Positions 1 through 6,007 are shown, counted from the stretch's first letter. The stretch is 7,430 nucleotides of DNA from Eggerthellaceae bacterium (GCA_017559045.1 JAFYTB010000017.1:1-7430), one strand, 5' to 3'. Translations and numbers: made by a program. The notes: generated from the sequence alone by a model not told the origin.

Positions 1-797
1 CGCAGTGCGACAGATACAGCCAGGCCGAGAATGATAATCGCGGGCATGAGGTATCCCATCTGATGCAGAAGCTCCGGGCTACTGCCATTGATATCAGAGA
101 AGATGCCGTAGATCGTCGCAAACGGAAGAAGGGTCAGCGCGATTACGAAATTGAGAACAAGAGAAACCCTGTCGATCGCCTTCTTCTCCAGGCCCTCTTC
201 TTTCCTCACGAGAACAATGACGGCAATCAGAGCAAGTGCAGCAATCAATGCCAACGGCAGGACAACGTCGCTGCTCAGGTGGCCAATATGGGAGAAAACG
301 AAGGAGTTCTCGATGGGCTCGGGATACTCCCAGCTCACAAGCTTGACGCCATGCTCAAGAAGGGTCTGCTTGTCGGTGTGCTCCTGATATTCGGTGTCAT
401 GGAAGAACACCATCGGCTCGAACGCTTCGTCGTCGAAGTAGTCATATTCGGGATCGCCCATCAGATAGTCCGCATAGAACTTGGTATCCAGGTAGACAGT
501 GCCCTCGGAGTCCTCGCTCAACACATACCAGGTATCGCCCGGATCGCGACCGTCGATGACGCCTTCGTAATAGCGCGTCGTAACTTTGGCATAGCCGCCA
601 TTTCCGACAAAGTGAGCCGAGTAAACCGAATCGATCGTTTCGGTCTCGCCATTCAGCTCATACGTGATGGAGAACGGGAATTCAGCCTCAGTAATTGTGG
701 GCTTCTGCGCCACGTTGGAGACAACAGAGTAGATCACCATGCAGGCAACCGCCACGGCAAGAATGATCCCCAGCAAGGTCATTTTCTTCGACTTCAT
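1..797 (-). CDS. Multi-pass membrane protein with large extracytoplasmic domain (3' end outside window)
   Basis: The minus-strand frame is open from an ATG at 797 to the window edge (265 codons), so the C-terminus is missing. The start is supported by GAGGAG at 805-810, seven bases upstream. The protein opens MKSKKMTLLG and has a first hydrophobic helix at about residues 6-26. Residues 27-170 form a hydrophilic, acidic and Tyr-rich domain, presumably outside the cell. Three more hydrophobic segments follow at about 178-197, 211-232 and 247 to the edge, with a basic loop (VRKEEGLEKK) that suggests a cytoplasmic turn. I recognise no family and no catalytic motif. The layout would suit a surface sensor or an accessory membrane protein, but that is a guess. 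It begins 67 bp after the DUF1294 gene and may be co-transcribed with it. A long reading frame in the opposite strand here lacks these features and is a shadow. Confidence 0.85.
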   Translation of the reverse strand, partial: MKSKKMTLLGIILAVAVACMVIYSVVSNVAQKPTITEAEFPFSITYELNGETETIDSVYSAHFVGNGGYAKVTTRYYEGVIDGRDPGDTWYVLSEDSEGTVYLDTKFYADYLMGDPEYDYFDDEAFEPMVFFHDTEYQEHTDKQTLLEHGVKLVSWEYPEPIENSFVFSHIGHLSSDVVLPLALIAALALIAVIVLVRKEEGLEKKAIDRVSLVLNFVIALTLLPFATIYGIFSDINGSSPELLHQMGYLMPAIIILGLAVSVAL

Positions 798-864
798 GAA
801 TGAGCTCCTCTTCTTTGCGCTCCATCGCGGTCGCGCATTAGACATTTGAAGCGGCAAAACCCAA

Positions 865-1128
865 CTACATATTCGTGAGATAGAAGAGCACAGCAGCCTG
901 TGCCAAGATTATCAGAGGAACACCGACGGTAAACGCAGGCTTCTTGGTTTTATGCCGGAAGAGGTACATGCCCAGAATGGCTCCGATGGAACCACCCGCA
1001 ACCGCAAGGCCCAGAAGCGTAGCCTCCTTGATCCTCCACATTCCGCGCTTGGCCTTGAATTTATCGATCCCATAGACAGCGAACGTCACGACGTTGATCG
1101 CCAGCAAATACCATCCGAAAAGCTCCAT
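865..1128 (-). CDS. DUF1294 family small membrane protein
   Basis: This 87-residue protein matches what I know of the DUF1294 family in length and in conserved positions: an N-terminal helix (residues 4-20), then D22-K23, R33 and E35, a GGS at 45-47, M54 and the hallmark FRHKT at 57-61, with a final helix at about 68-84. The family's biochemical role is unknown; members are integral membrane proteins, sometimes fused to cold-shock or nucleic-acid-binding domains elsewhere, but not here. The ATG at 1128 follows AGGATG, a passable ribosome binding site about six bases upstream. The gene lies 82 bp downstream of the final stop of the broken TIR locus. The membrane-protein gene follows it in the same direction after 67 bp, so the two may share a transcript. 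Confidence 0.9.
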   Translation of the reverse strand: MELFGWYLLAINVVTFAVYGIDKFKAKRGMWRIKEATLLGLAVAGGSIGAILGMYLFRHKTKKPAFTVGVPLIILAQAAVLFYLTNM

Positions 1129-1210
1129 GTTTGCATCCTAGACGACTTTGCCATGCACTAACCAAGAGGGCCGGCAACGACTCCACTCCCCACAGCAACA
1201 GTGCCTTGTT

Positions 1211-2104
1211 TTAACCCGCACCAAAAATATGATAATCAAAAGCCATTTCGTCATACAAATTGCCATGGCTGCTGCTTTTAACTTCACCCAACTTAATCGC
1301 CACAAAGCGTCCGTACTCGTTCTTAAACACAACAATCTGCCCAGTACGAATCGTTCGGCAACGGCTACTGTAATCGTAGTCGAGCAATTCTTGGAATTGA
1401 GGAAAATCACAGGCCCCAACCCTAAAGCCAATATCACCAATAGCAAAAATTGAATTGTTTCCTCACCCACTCCATCTAGTGGAGAATGTGTATTCACCTG
1501 AGCCAAGAGTATAGAGACCATTATTGTTGTCAAAGCGAAAAACAACACTGCCGTCCATAGCCGCGGAGCAATACCGAACTGACTCGATCTTGTTCTTCAG
1601 CTCTATCATTTCGCTCATTGTCACCGAAAACGGATTGCTGCCAAGGGGAGGCTTCTTTTTCGAGTCTTCGCCATAAATCCTTGCAAGAAGCTCTTGATAG
1701 CGGGCAATGTATTGCTTGTCGTCCGTAAAGTCAATGTAGAGCTTGCTTGTCAAGGCAACAGGCACTTTTTTCGAAGAAGAATTATTCCTAACCACAGGGA
1801 CAATAAATTCCGTCTTCGCGTTTTGCAACAAAGACCGAGTCATGATCATCCCCTCATAACCCGATCCGCCAGAGCCGGTATCCACCTTATCGACATAAGC
1901 CTCAGAACAAATACAGAGCACAAGGTTAGCGGCGGTCAGCCCACGCTCCATGAAAAACCGCAAATCGGAGCCTATACGTAAATCCCATTGGTCAAGAATG
2001 GCGTCAACCCCATGGGAACGCAGATCAGTTGCAAGCTTCAGAACCCAGGCCTTGTGCTCTTCGCTATCATGAGAATAAGAAATAAAAACAGCAGGATTGC
2101 TCAC
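1211..2104 (-). pseudogene. TIR/SEFIR-domain protein gene interrupted by one in-frame TGA
   Basis: Read in one frame from the GTG at 2104, the locus gives 213 codons, a TGA at 1463-1465, then 83 further sense codons and a TAA at 1211-1213. No frameshift is needed. The part after the TGA begins GNNSIFAIGD and contains SSRCRTIRTGQIVVF and FVAIKLGEVKSSSHG. From memory this resembles the C-terminal domain that follows TIR/SEFIR domains in many bacterial proteins, where a stretch like WSxxGNNSI is continuous; here it reads WSG-stop-GNNSI. The simplest explanation is a point mutation to TGA, for example from CGA (Arg), AGA, GGA or TGG. The remaining codons look intact, so the event is probably recent, or the TGA is a sequencing error. 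Readthrough cannot be excluded. The intact product would be about 297 residues: an NADase-type or signalling TIR effector plus a C-terminal beta-rich domain. Confidence 0.75.
1463..2104 (-). CDS. TIR/SEFIR-domain protein, truncated product of the interrupted gene
   Basis: This is the part that would actually be translated: 213 residues from GTG 2104 (217 if the in-frame GTG at 2116 is used). Residues 5-14 (AVFISYSHDS) are the classic first strand and box 1 of bacterial TIR/SEFIR domains. DAILDQWDLRIGSD (34-47) corresponds to the usual second-strand/BB-loop segment, and LVLCICSEAY (61-70) to the next strand. GYEGMI (82-87) carries a conserved Glu (E84) that is the best candidate for the catalytic acid of an NAD-cleaving TIR, though this is inferred. 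FIVPVV (100-105) and the LYIDF strand complete the fold by about residue 145. The TIR domain is therefore complete; only the C-terminal domain is lost at the TGA. TIR proteins of this kind act in antiphage NAD depletion or in making nucleotide signals. It follows the EcsC-like/SHOCT gene by about 95 bp and may be its partner. Confidence 0.8.
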   Translation of the reverse strand: MSNPAVFISYSHDSEEHKAWVLKLATDLRSHGVDAILDQWDLRIGSDLRFFMERGLTAANLVLCICSEAYVDKVDTGSGGSGYEGMIMTRSLLQNAKTEFIVPVVRNNSSSKKVPVALTSKLYIDFTDDKQYIARYQELLARIYGEDSKKKPPLGSNPFSVTMSEMIELKNKIESVRYCSAAMDGSVVFRFDNNNGLYTLGSGEYTFSTRWSG

Positions 2105-2112
2105 TTGAATTT

Positions 2113-2119
2113 TCACCCC
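2113..2119 (-). promoter_or_regulatory. Ribosome binding site that favours the GTG start at 2104
   Basis: The minus strand reads GGGGTGA here, a good match to the GGAGGTGA anti-16S consensus, and it ends eight bases before the GTG at 2104. The alternative GTG at 2116 lies inside this motif and has no good site of its own. The shorter start also gives MSNPAVFISYSHDS, which is how TIR/SEFIR proteins commonly begin. Confidence 0.6.
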
Positions 2120-2161
2120 GAGTTGATCTGCCTAAGTCTTCTCTCCTAAAGAGCCCCAGGC

Positions 2162-2195
2162 AAACGAAAGCCTTCCGCATTTTCCGAGCGGGCTT
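2162..2195 (-). terminator. Possible weak intrinsic terminator after the EcsC-like/SHOCT gene
   Basis: Directly after the stop codon at 2199 the minus strand can fold AAGCC-CGC (2195-2188) onto GCG (2178-2176) and GGCTT (2172-2168), with a three-base bulge and a nine-base A-rich loop. A broken T stretch (TTTCGTTT) follows. The stem is imperfect and the T tract interrupted, so termination would be partial at best, allowing readthrough into the TIR gene. Confidence 0.35.
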
Positions 2196-2198
2196 CAT

Positions 2199-3233
2199 CT
2201 AGAATCCCAAGAATTCCTTCTTCTTGGAATCAAACTCATCCTGAGTGATAGCGCCCATATCAAGAAGCTCTTTGAGCTGCTTGATCTTATTCAGAGAGTC
2301 ATCGGTCTCTTGAGCGCCCTCCGTACGAGCTGCCTTCTTCTTGCCGAGAAGCCCCGAAAACCCTGCGCCTACATTCTTAATACCCGAATTGACAGTGTTT
2401 CCGATTTTTGAAACATCAAATTTTGCCGCAGTCGCAACCTGATCATCTTCAAAAGAAGCGTTTTCAACGCTGATGATGTCGGCTTCGAGCTCTTCAGCGG
2501 TGTAGTCAAACGCCGCCTTATCAAGAACCTCTTGCAATCTGTTTGCCATCGGCATCATGGAGGCAAAATTCAACGTTCCAGATATCACTCCACCGAGAAC
2601 GGGAATGGCCTTTGAGGCTCCCTTGGCAACGGTATTTTTGGTGACCTTGAGACCAACAGCCTTGCCGATCTGCTTAACCATCGGATACCAGAAGGTTTTC
2701 GTCAAAGCCTTTTGCGGGAGTTTTTTGAGGGTCGTTTTAGCAATCTGCGAAGAAAGAACTCGAACTCCCGACACCGCACCCGACACGCCGAACATAACAC
2801 CGCAGTACAGAATGAGCTGACCCTTGACCTTCTCCTCGTCAACGGCTCCGCCCTGCCAAATATCATCAGCGCCATACAAATACGAGAGCTCTTGAGCCAA
2901 GCGAAGCGACATGCCAAAGAACTGCAGCACATCAGCTGGAACAGTCGCAGCCATAGCAAGGCCACCCGGAATTCCAGATGCAATAGAAGCGATAGAAGAC
3001 TGACTGGTTCTAGTCAGAATAAGCTTGCCTGCAATGCCGTTAAGCTCTTCGCGAGAGGCTCCTGCCTGAACAGGTCCTAGGTCGAGAACATCCTGAATAG
3101 AAAGATCCTCCCTGCCAGCAAAGGCCTCGGTCAGAAATTCACGCCTCGAAACCTTGGCGCCAGGAATCTGAATGGCCGAAGTAATGATGTTTCCCAAAGC
3201 GAGTTCGGCAGTCTGCTGATCATTAGTGCTCAT
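2199..3233 (-). CDS. EcsC-like membrane-associated protein with C-terminal SHOCT domain
   Basis: I chose the ATG at 3233 (344 residues), not an upstream in-frame ATG at 3320, because AAGGAAG sits just upstream, a TATAAT box lies 35 bases upstream, and the protein then begins MSTNDQQTAELALGNI, a natural N-terminus. Residues 1-75 are a helical lead-in. About 80-240 resemble EcsC-like proteins: SGIPGGLAMAATVPADVLQF (86-105), a glycine-rich hydrophobic stretch at 140-160, and KAIPVLGGVISGTLNF (208-223), which suggest membrane insertion or association. A variable linker leads to a SHOCT domain at about 314-343 (IKQLKELLDMGAITQDEF then KKKEFL), a short C-terminal oligomerisation module. The biochemical function is unknown. 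The gene sits between abiEii and the TIR gene, so a role as a membrane partner in defence is possible but inferred. Confidence 0.8.
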   Translation of the reverse strand: MSTNDQQTAELALGNIITSAIQIPGAKVSRREFLTEAFAGREDLSIQDVLDLGPVQAGASREELNGIAGKLILTRTSQSSIASIASGIPGGLAMAATVPADVLQFFGMSLRLAQELSYLYGADDIWQGGAVDEEKVKGQLILYCGVMFGVSGAVSGVRVLSSQIAKTTLKKLPQKALTKTFWYPMVKQIGKAVGLKVTKNTVAKGASKAIPVLGGVISGTLNFASMMPMANRLQEVLDKAAFDYTAEELEADIISVENASFEDDQVATAAKFDVSKIGNTVNSGIKNVGAGFSGLLGKKKAARTEGAQETDDSLNKIKQLKELLDMGAITQDEFDSKKKEFLGF

Positions 3234-3243
3234 GATGCTCTTC

Positions 3244-3295
3244 CTTTCGCGTAAGTCGGCACTTTCAATTATAGCCACTGTACTTTCCGCGAAAG
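3244..3295. repeat. 8-bp inverted repeat bracketing the -10 box, possible operator
   Basis: CTTTCGCG at 3244-3251 is the exact reverse complement of CGCGAAAG at 3288-3295. The first copy overlaps the ribosome binding site and the second lies next to the -35 position, with TATAAT between them. The right copy is itself part of a near-palindrome (CTTTC-CGC-GAAAG, 3283-3295). This placement suits a dimeric regulator binding two sites, or a looped repressor, but no regulator gene is identified. Confidence 0.4.
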
Positions 3296-3297
3296 AA
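3268..3297 (-). promoter_or_regulatory. Promoter of the EcsC-like/SHOCT gene (perfect TATAAT -10)
   Basis: The minus strand carries a perfect TATAAT at 3273-3268. The best -35 at 18-base spacing is TTCTTT (3297-3292), a poor match to TTGACA, so the promoter may depend on an activator or be weak. Transcription would start near 3261, giving a leader of about 28 bases before the ATG at 3233. Confidence 0.6.
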
Positions 3298-3366
3298 CGC
3301 CTCGGCCCACATACCAGCACTAGCGTCTCTTCGTATCTTGCATCTATGCATTCACCCGATAGACAA

Positions 3367-3390
3367 CGATGAGCAGTGCGCTACTCATCG
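3367..3390 (-). terminator. Stem-loop over the abiEii stop codon, possible terminator
   Basis: CGATGAG (3367-3373) and CTCATCG (3384-3390) form a perfect 7-bp stem around a ten-base loop that contains the abiEii stop codon. Only TTGTC follows on the minus strand, so there is no real U tract. It may end the abiE transcript, protect its 3' end, or be incidental. Confidence 0.35.
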
Positions 3391-4217
3391 GCGAAAGCGG
3401 AAGCCCCATCAATGCTCGCAATAAATAAGTTGGTCCACTCGATTGCTTCATCGACATCATCAAGGACTGGCAAACCGCGAGATTGCTCGGCATAAATAGC
3501 ATCCCAGCCAGCCCGAACCTCAACATGCGGAGGCCATGCCTGGGCTTTTCTGTATGCAAACAGACGGACGCATGTTGCTCGAGTTTCAGCCATATCAATT
3601 TCGCAGTTGCGAGCAATGAGCTGCAAGTCAACAAGATCTCGCACGCGGTCGCCACCAGAAGTAACCGCATGAAGCTTTTGGGCAATTTGATGACTGATCG
3701 CCATAAGAGGAGCTCTGCCCGGTGAAGGCAATCCAACTCCCTCGAAAAGCGCAGCAATGTCGCTTAGCTCAGCCCATTCGATAACGTCCGCATCGCCAAT
3801 TTCGTTATGGCCCACCTCGAGCGGAACAGTGCACCATGGCTTGCCCATATATGCAAGCTTAACGTCGTAGGGCCTCATAACGTATTCGTTTGGGATGCCT
3901 TCCGGAGACGCCGGATCCCTGGGAACAATCCTCCCGGTAAAACCTTCCCAGCCTTGCCTAAGTGACTGGCCGAGCTGCTCCACATACAGATCCGAATCCA
4001 TAGCCGTAGCCGTATCGAGATCAGTGGTAAACCTACTCACACTGTCACCAAAACGCATCTTAAGAGCGGTTCCGCCTTTTATTACACCATCCGGAAGCAT
4101 GCTGGCAACGATAGCGTTAGCCATAACAGTACGCGCACGAATGTAGCCATCAGCCGATCCTCCGCAGGCTCTCCTGATCGCGTCATCTAAGTGGCGCATG
4201 CTGTTGGGCTTTTTCAT
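3381..4217 (-). CDS. abiEii: AbiEii nucleotidyltransferase toxin of type IV toxin-antitoxin system
   Basis: This 278-residue protein has the expected AbiEii/DUF1814 motifs. IKGGTALKMRFG (46-57) is the nucleotidyltransferase GG[S/T] motif, followed by SRFTTDLD (61-68) with the metal-binding D66-x-D68. VPLEVGHNE (131-139) is a likely third acidic motif. QKLHAV (180-185) with DRVRDLVDL (190-198) matches the family's conserved Lys and R-x-x-D-x-x-D segment. AbiEii enzymes are toxins that arrest growth by a nucleotidyltransferase activity (tRNA modification is shown for related MenT-type toxins) and mediate abortive phage infection. The start at 4217 forms an ATGA overlap with the abiEi stop, so translation is coupled; a longer start at 4313 would run 100 bases into abiEi and lacks motif support. 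The catalytic residues are all present, so it is probably active. Confidence 0.92.
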   Translation of the reverse strand: MKKPNSMRHLDDAIRRACGGSADGYIRARTVMANAIVASMLPDGVIKGGTALKMRFGDSVSRFTTDLDTATAMDSDLYVEQLGQSLRQGWEGFTGRIVPRDPASPEGIPNEYVMRPYDVKLAYMGKPWCTVPLEVGHNEIGDADVIEWAELSDIAALFEGVGLPSPGRAPLMAISHQIAQKLHAVTSGGDRVRDLVDLQLIARNCEIDMAETRATCVRLFAYRKAQAWPPHVEVRAGWDAIYAEQSRGLPVLDDVDEAIEWTNLFIASIDGASAFADE

Positions 4218-4741
4218 AACCCACTGCGCTTTTTTTCGAGGTTCGCTTTGTCGCATTCGGATATGTAGCCCTGACGCAAGGCCTCCTCCGCCGCCTGCAT
4301 CGCGCGATCCCAACCCATAGAAACAACGGCGTAATCGATCGCCTCAGCAACAGGCTGACAAGGAATGCCCTCGAGCCAAACAGGGTTTGCATTTTTCACT
4401 TGAACGAGCGTCACGCCAGAGCCAAGATCCCTTCGGGTTCTCTTAGAGACGCCGATCCACATCTTGGAGGGATCCGTCGGAGCCAAACCGAGAAGGGCTA
4501 CTACGGACTCGCCGTACAGAAGAGCCCCTTCACCAGCGGATTTCACGGCAATAGCGTAAGGAGCCTCTTTCTGAAATGGCCAGATGGGCATGCGATAGAC
4601 GCCACGACCCACTCGAACAAGCCTTCCCTTATCGGCTTGCTGGACGAGTTCGGCATTGGACATGCCAAGCTGCGCGGCTTCGGCAGAAGTTATCAGCCCA
4701 AAGTCGTCAACCGCATTGTATATTTCGTCTATTTTAGCCAT
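4214..4741 (-). CDS. abiEi: AbiEi antitoxin, winged-helix transcriptional regulator
   Basis: This 175-residue protein is the antitoxin and autorepressor of the AbiE pair. Residues 1-52 form the N-terminal winged-helix domain typical of AbiEi proteins: GLITSAEAAQLGMSNAELVQ holds the helix-turn-helix, and GRLVRVGRGVYRMP (39-52) is the highly characteristic wing. The C-terminal part (about 60-175), with ALLYGESVVALLGLAP and MWIGVSKR, matches the family's antitoxin region. It is shorter than the C-terminally extended AbiEi proteins. AbiE is a type IV system in which antitoxin and toxin are not thought to bind each other stably; AbiEi also represses its own promoter through inverted repeats, and such a repeat lies directly upstream. 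No Shine-Dalgarno motif precedes the ATG at 4741 and the predicted transcript starts on that ATG, so translation is probably leaderless. Confidence 0.92.
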   Translation of the reverse strand: MAKIDEIYNAVDDFGLITSAEAAQLGMSNAELVQQADKGRLVRVGRGVYRMPIWPFQKEAPYAIAVKSAGEGALLYGESVVALLGLAPTDPSKMWIGVSKRTRRDLGSGVTLVQVKNANPVWLEGIPCQPVAEAIDYAVVSMGWDRAMQAAEEALRQGYISECDKANLEKKRSGL

Positions 4742-4776
4742 GTCAAAACTATAGCGTATTTACTATAGAATTGACA
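4741..4776. promoter_or_regulatory. Inverted-repeat operator over the abiE promoter
   Basis: Two 14-base arms face each other: TGTCAAAACTATAG (4741-4754) and CTATAGAATTGACA (4763-4776), separated by eight bases. Twelve of the 14 positions pair, the central AA of each arm being the exception. The arms cover both promoter boxes and the start codon. AbiEi proteins are known to bind inverted repeats in their own promoter and repress it, so this is the obvious binding site. Each arm also contains the self-complementary hexamer CTATAG. Confidence 0.7.
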
Positions 4777-4777
4777 A
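4748..4777 (-). promoter_or_regulatory. abiE promoter, predicted leaderless start
   Basis: The minus strand reads TTGTCA (4777-4772), an 18-base spacer, then TATAGT (4753-4748), close to the sigma-70-type consensus at both boxes. Counting seven bases past the -10 box puts the transcription start at about 4741, the A of the abiEi ATG. This agrees with the absence of a ribosome binding site there. Confidence 0.7.
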
Positions 4778-4825
4778 TATAAACGAAGCCGAGTGTCTGC
4801 GACGCTTAGATCATAACGCGAGCAT

Positions 4826-5989
4826 TTAAGCCAACTCGTAGGCATAGAGCAGGCGCGTCTGGCTGATCACGCGATCGACATCCCAGGTCACACTCGAACG
4901 CTCTGCCGAGAACGGATCGTTGACAATCAACTTGCCTTCTTCGTCCAAGCCCGCCAACACAATGAAATGGCCGGCCTCGGTAAAGTCGCCAGCACCCACG
5001 TTGGCGATCACGACCGCGCCATCCCTCAGGGCGTTTCTCAGCGAGTCGCTGCTGATGCTGATTTCGTAGCAAACCAAACCGAGATCGTCGGCTTCATCGA
5101 TGAAGAAGTACGTGTCCGTTCCGTTGAATTCAGTCATATAGCCATCTGCTTTAGCGCGAAGGCCAAGGTCGTAAGGCGACAGGTCGTTGTTGCCAGTCAG
5201 TCCCTGATAGACCATCGAGAGAGCGGTCGGTCCGCACGCTGTCAGCGCAAAGGTCGTAGAGCTGTAAACCGTATAGCCCCATCGCGGATCCCACTGATAA
5301 AGATGCGGAACTCCGCCCGTCTTGTCGGCATCAGTGCAAGGCTCGCCCACTTCGGAGGGATAAGACTCCGGCCAATTCCTCACAAAGGGAATAGCCTCGG
5401 GCTCCTCCGTTGCCAACTTCAGCAGCTTGCGCTGAGCCGAGTCGCCATCAACCGCGTAAGCCTCCGGATGAGAAGCGATCCAATACAGGTCCTCGTTGTG
5501 CTTGGCCTTCTCAATCAGCTCATCAGCCAGATCTTCGGAATCAAGAATGTCAGCCAAAAGCCCTCTGTCCAGAGCGGAAACGTCAAGCTCCAAAGTCTCA
5601 ACAGGAGCGGTTTCTTCGACGGGTTTCGACTCGGGATCGTCAGCCTTCAGGCAAGATCGAAGACCCAAGAAGCCAATGATGAGAATCAGAATCACAGCGG
5701 CAGCAATAAACGGCAGCTTGTTCTTACGGCCGCCCCTCCTGCGCTGCGTACCGCCAACGACGACGCTTTGCTGGCGCGTCCTGCGAACAGCATCTCCCTC
5801 TTGGCGAATCTTGCCAACAGCGTCACCAGCCTGTCGGACCTTATCGGCAACGCCACTCGCCAGACGCGCTCCATCGAAGGCAGCCCTCTCTTGGCGCGTT
5901 CCGCTGGAACTTGCCGCTCCTTGGCGAGCCCTACGAGCTTCAAGCCTACGCCTCGCCTGAGCGCGAGCATCCTCATTCAGGTCATTCAT
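4826..5989 (-). CDS. Membrane-anchored C39-like cysteine peptidase
   Basis: This 387-residue protein has a basic cytoplasmic N-terminus (1-91) with a ten-residue repeat, one transmembrane helix (about 92-111, PFIAAAVILILIIGFLGL), an acidic extracellular linker and helical region (112-215), and a C39-like papain-fold domain (about 225-387). Catalytic candidates are Q232 (YQWDPRWG), C252 in TACGPTALSMV, H341 in AGHFIVLAG and N357-D358 in VNDPF. Polarity is therefore N-in with the peptidase outside. There is no ABC transporter domain, so this is not a bacteriocin-processing exporter; stand-alone C39-like proteins are thought to act on cell-surface or secreted peptides, with substrates unknown. 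The ATG at 5989 lies 18 bp after the MFS stop, and AGGGAAGGG overlaps the MFS 3' end as a ribosome binding site, so the two form an operon. Downstream lies the separately promoted abiE pair. Confidence 0.88.
   Translation of the reverse strand: MNDLNEDARAQARRRLEARRARQGAASSSGTRQERAAFDGARLASGVADKVRQAGDAVGKIRQEGDAVRRTRQQSVVVGGTQRRRGGRKNKLPFIAAAVILILIIGFLGLRSCLKADDPESKPVEETAPVETLELDVSALDRGLLADILDSEDLADELIEKAKHNEDLYWIASHPEAYAVDGDSAQRKLLKLATEEPEAIPFVRNWPESYPSEVGEPCTDADKTGGVPHLYQWDPRWGYTVYSSTTFALTACGPTALSMVYQGLTGNNDLSPYDLGLRAKADGYMTEFNGTDTYFFIDEADDLGLVCYEISISSDSLRNALRDGAVVIANVGAGDFTEAGHFIVLAGLDEEGKLIVNDPFSAERSSVTWDVDRVISQTRLLYAYELA
5750..5929 (-). repeat. Degenerate 30-bp tandem repeat encoding a ten-residue x-R-Q repeat
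   Basis: Residues 21-80 of the C39-like protein fall into six ten-residue units in strict register, beginning ARQGAASSSG, TRQERAAFDG, ARLASGVADK, VRQAGDAVGK, IRQEGDAVRR and TRQQSVVVGG. Arg is invariant at position 2 and Gln nearly so at position 3. Units four and five also share GDAV. At DNA level the units recur every 30 bases with a TTGGCG-like core on the plus strand. The region is in the predicted cytoplasmic tail. Confidence 0.7.
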
Positions 5990-6007
5990 GTGCCCGAGAG
6001 CCCTTCC

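Noticed and set aside
63..803. Plus-strand frame of 246 codons
   Set aside because: It lies antisense to the membrane-protein gene, which has a ribosome binding site and clear transmembrane helices; the plus-strand product shows no domain.
1229..1258. TTGTAT-18-TATCAT on the minus strand as a promoter for the DUF1294 gene
   Set aside because: It lies inside the coding remnant of the AT-rich TIR 3' end, where such matches are expected by chance, and it is about 100 bases from the start codon.
1463..1465. TGA as a selenocysteine codon
   Set aside because: No convincing bacterial SECIS hairpin follows the TGA, and the position is not a redox site in what I recall of the family. A mutation or sequencing error is simpler.
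1138..1548. Minus-strand frame of 136 codons overlapping the 3' half of the TIR locus
   Set aside because: It overlaps the TIR coding frame by 86 bases and its translation is odd in composition. The TIR frame itself, read past the TGA, gives a better protein over the same bases, so this is its shadow.
3234..3320. Longer start for the EcsC-like/SHOCT gene at 3320
   Set aside because: It would place the TATAAT box and the ribosome binding site inside the coding sequence, and the extra 29 residues do not look like a natural N-terminus.
4218..4313. Longer start for abiEii at 4313
   Set aside because: It would overlap abiEi by 100 bases and add a Gly/Arg-rich stretch that is simply the abiEi sequence in another frame; the ATGA junction is the usual arrangement.
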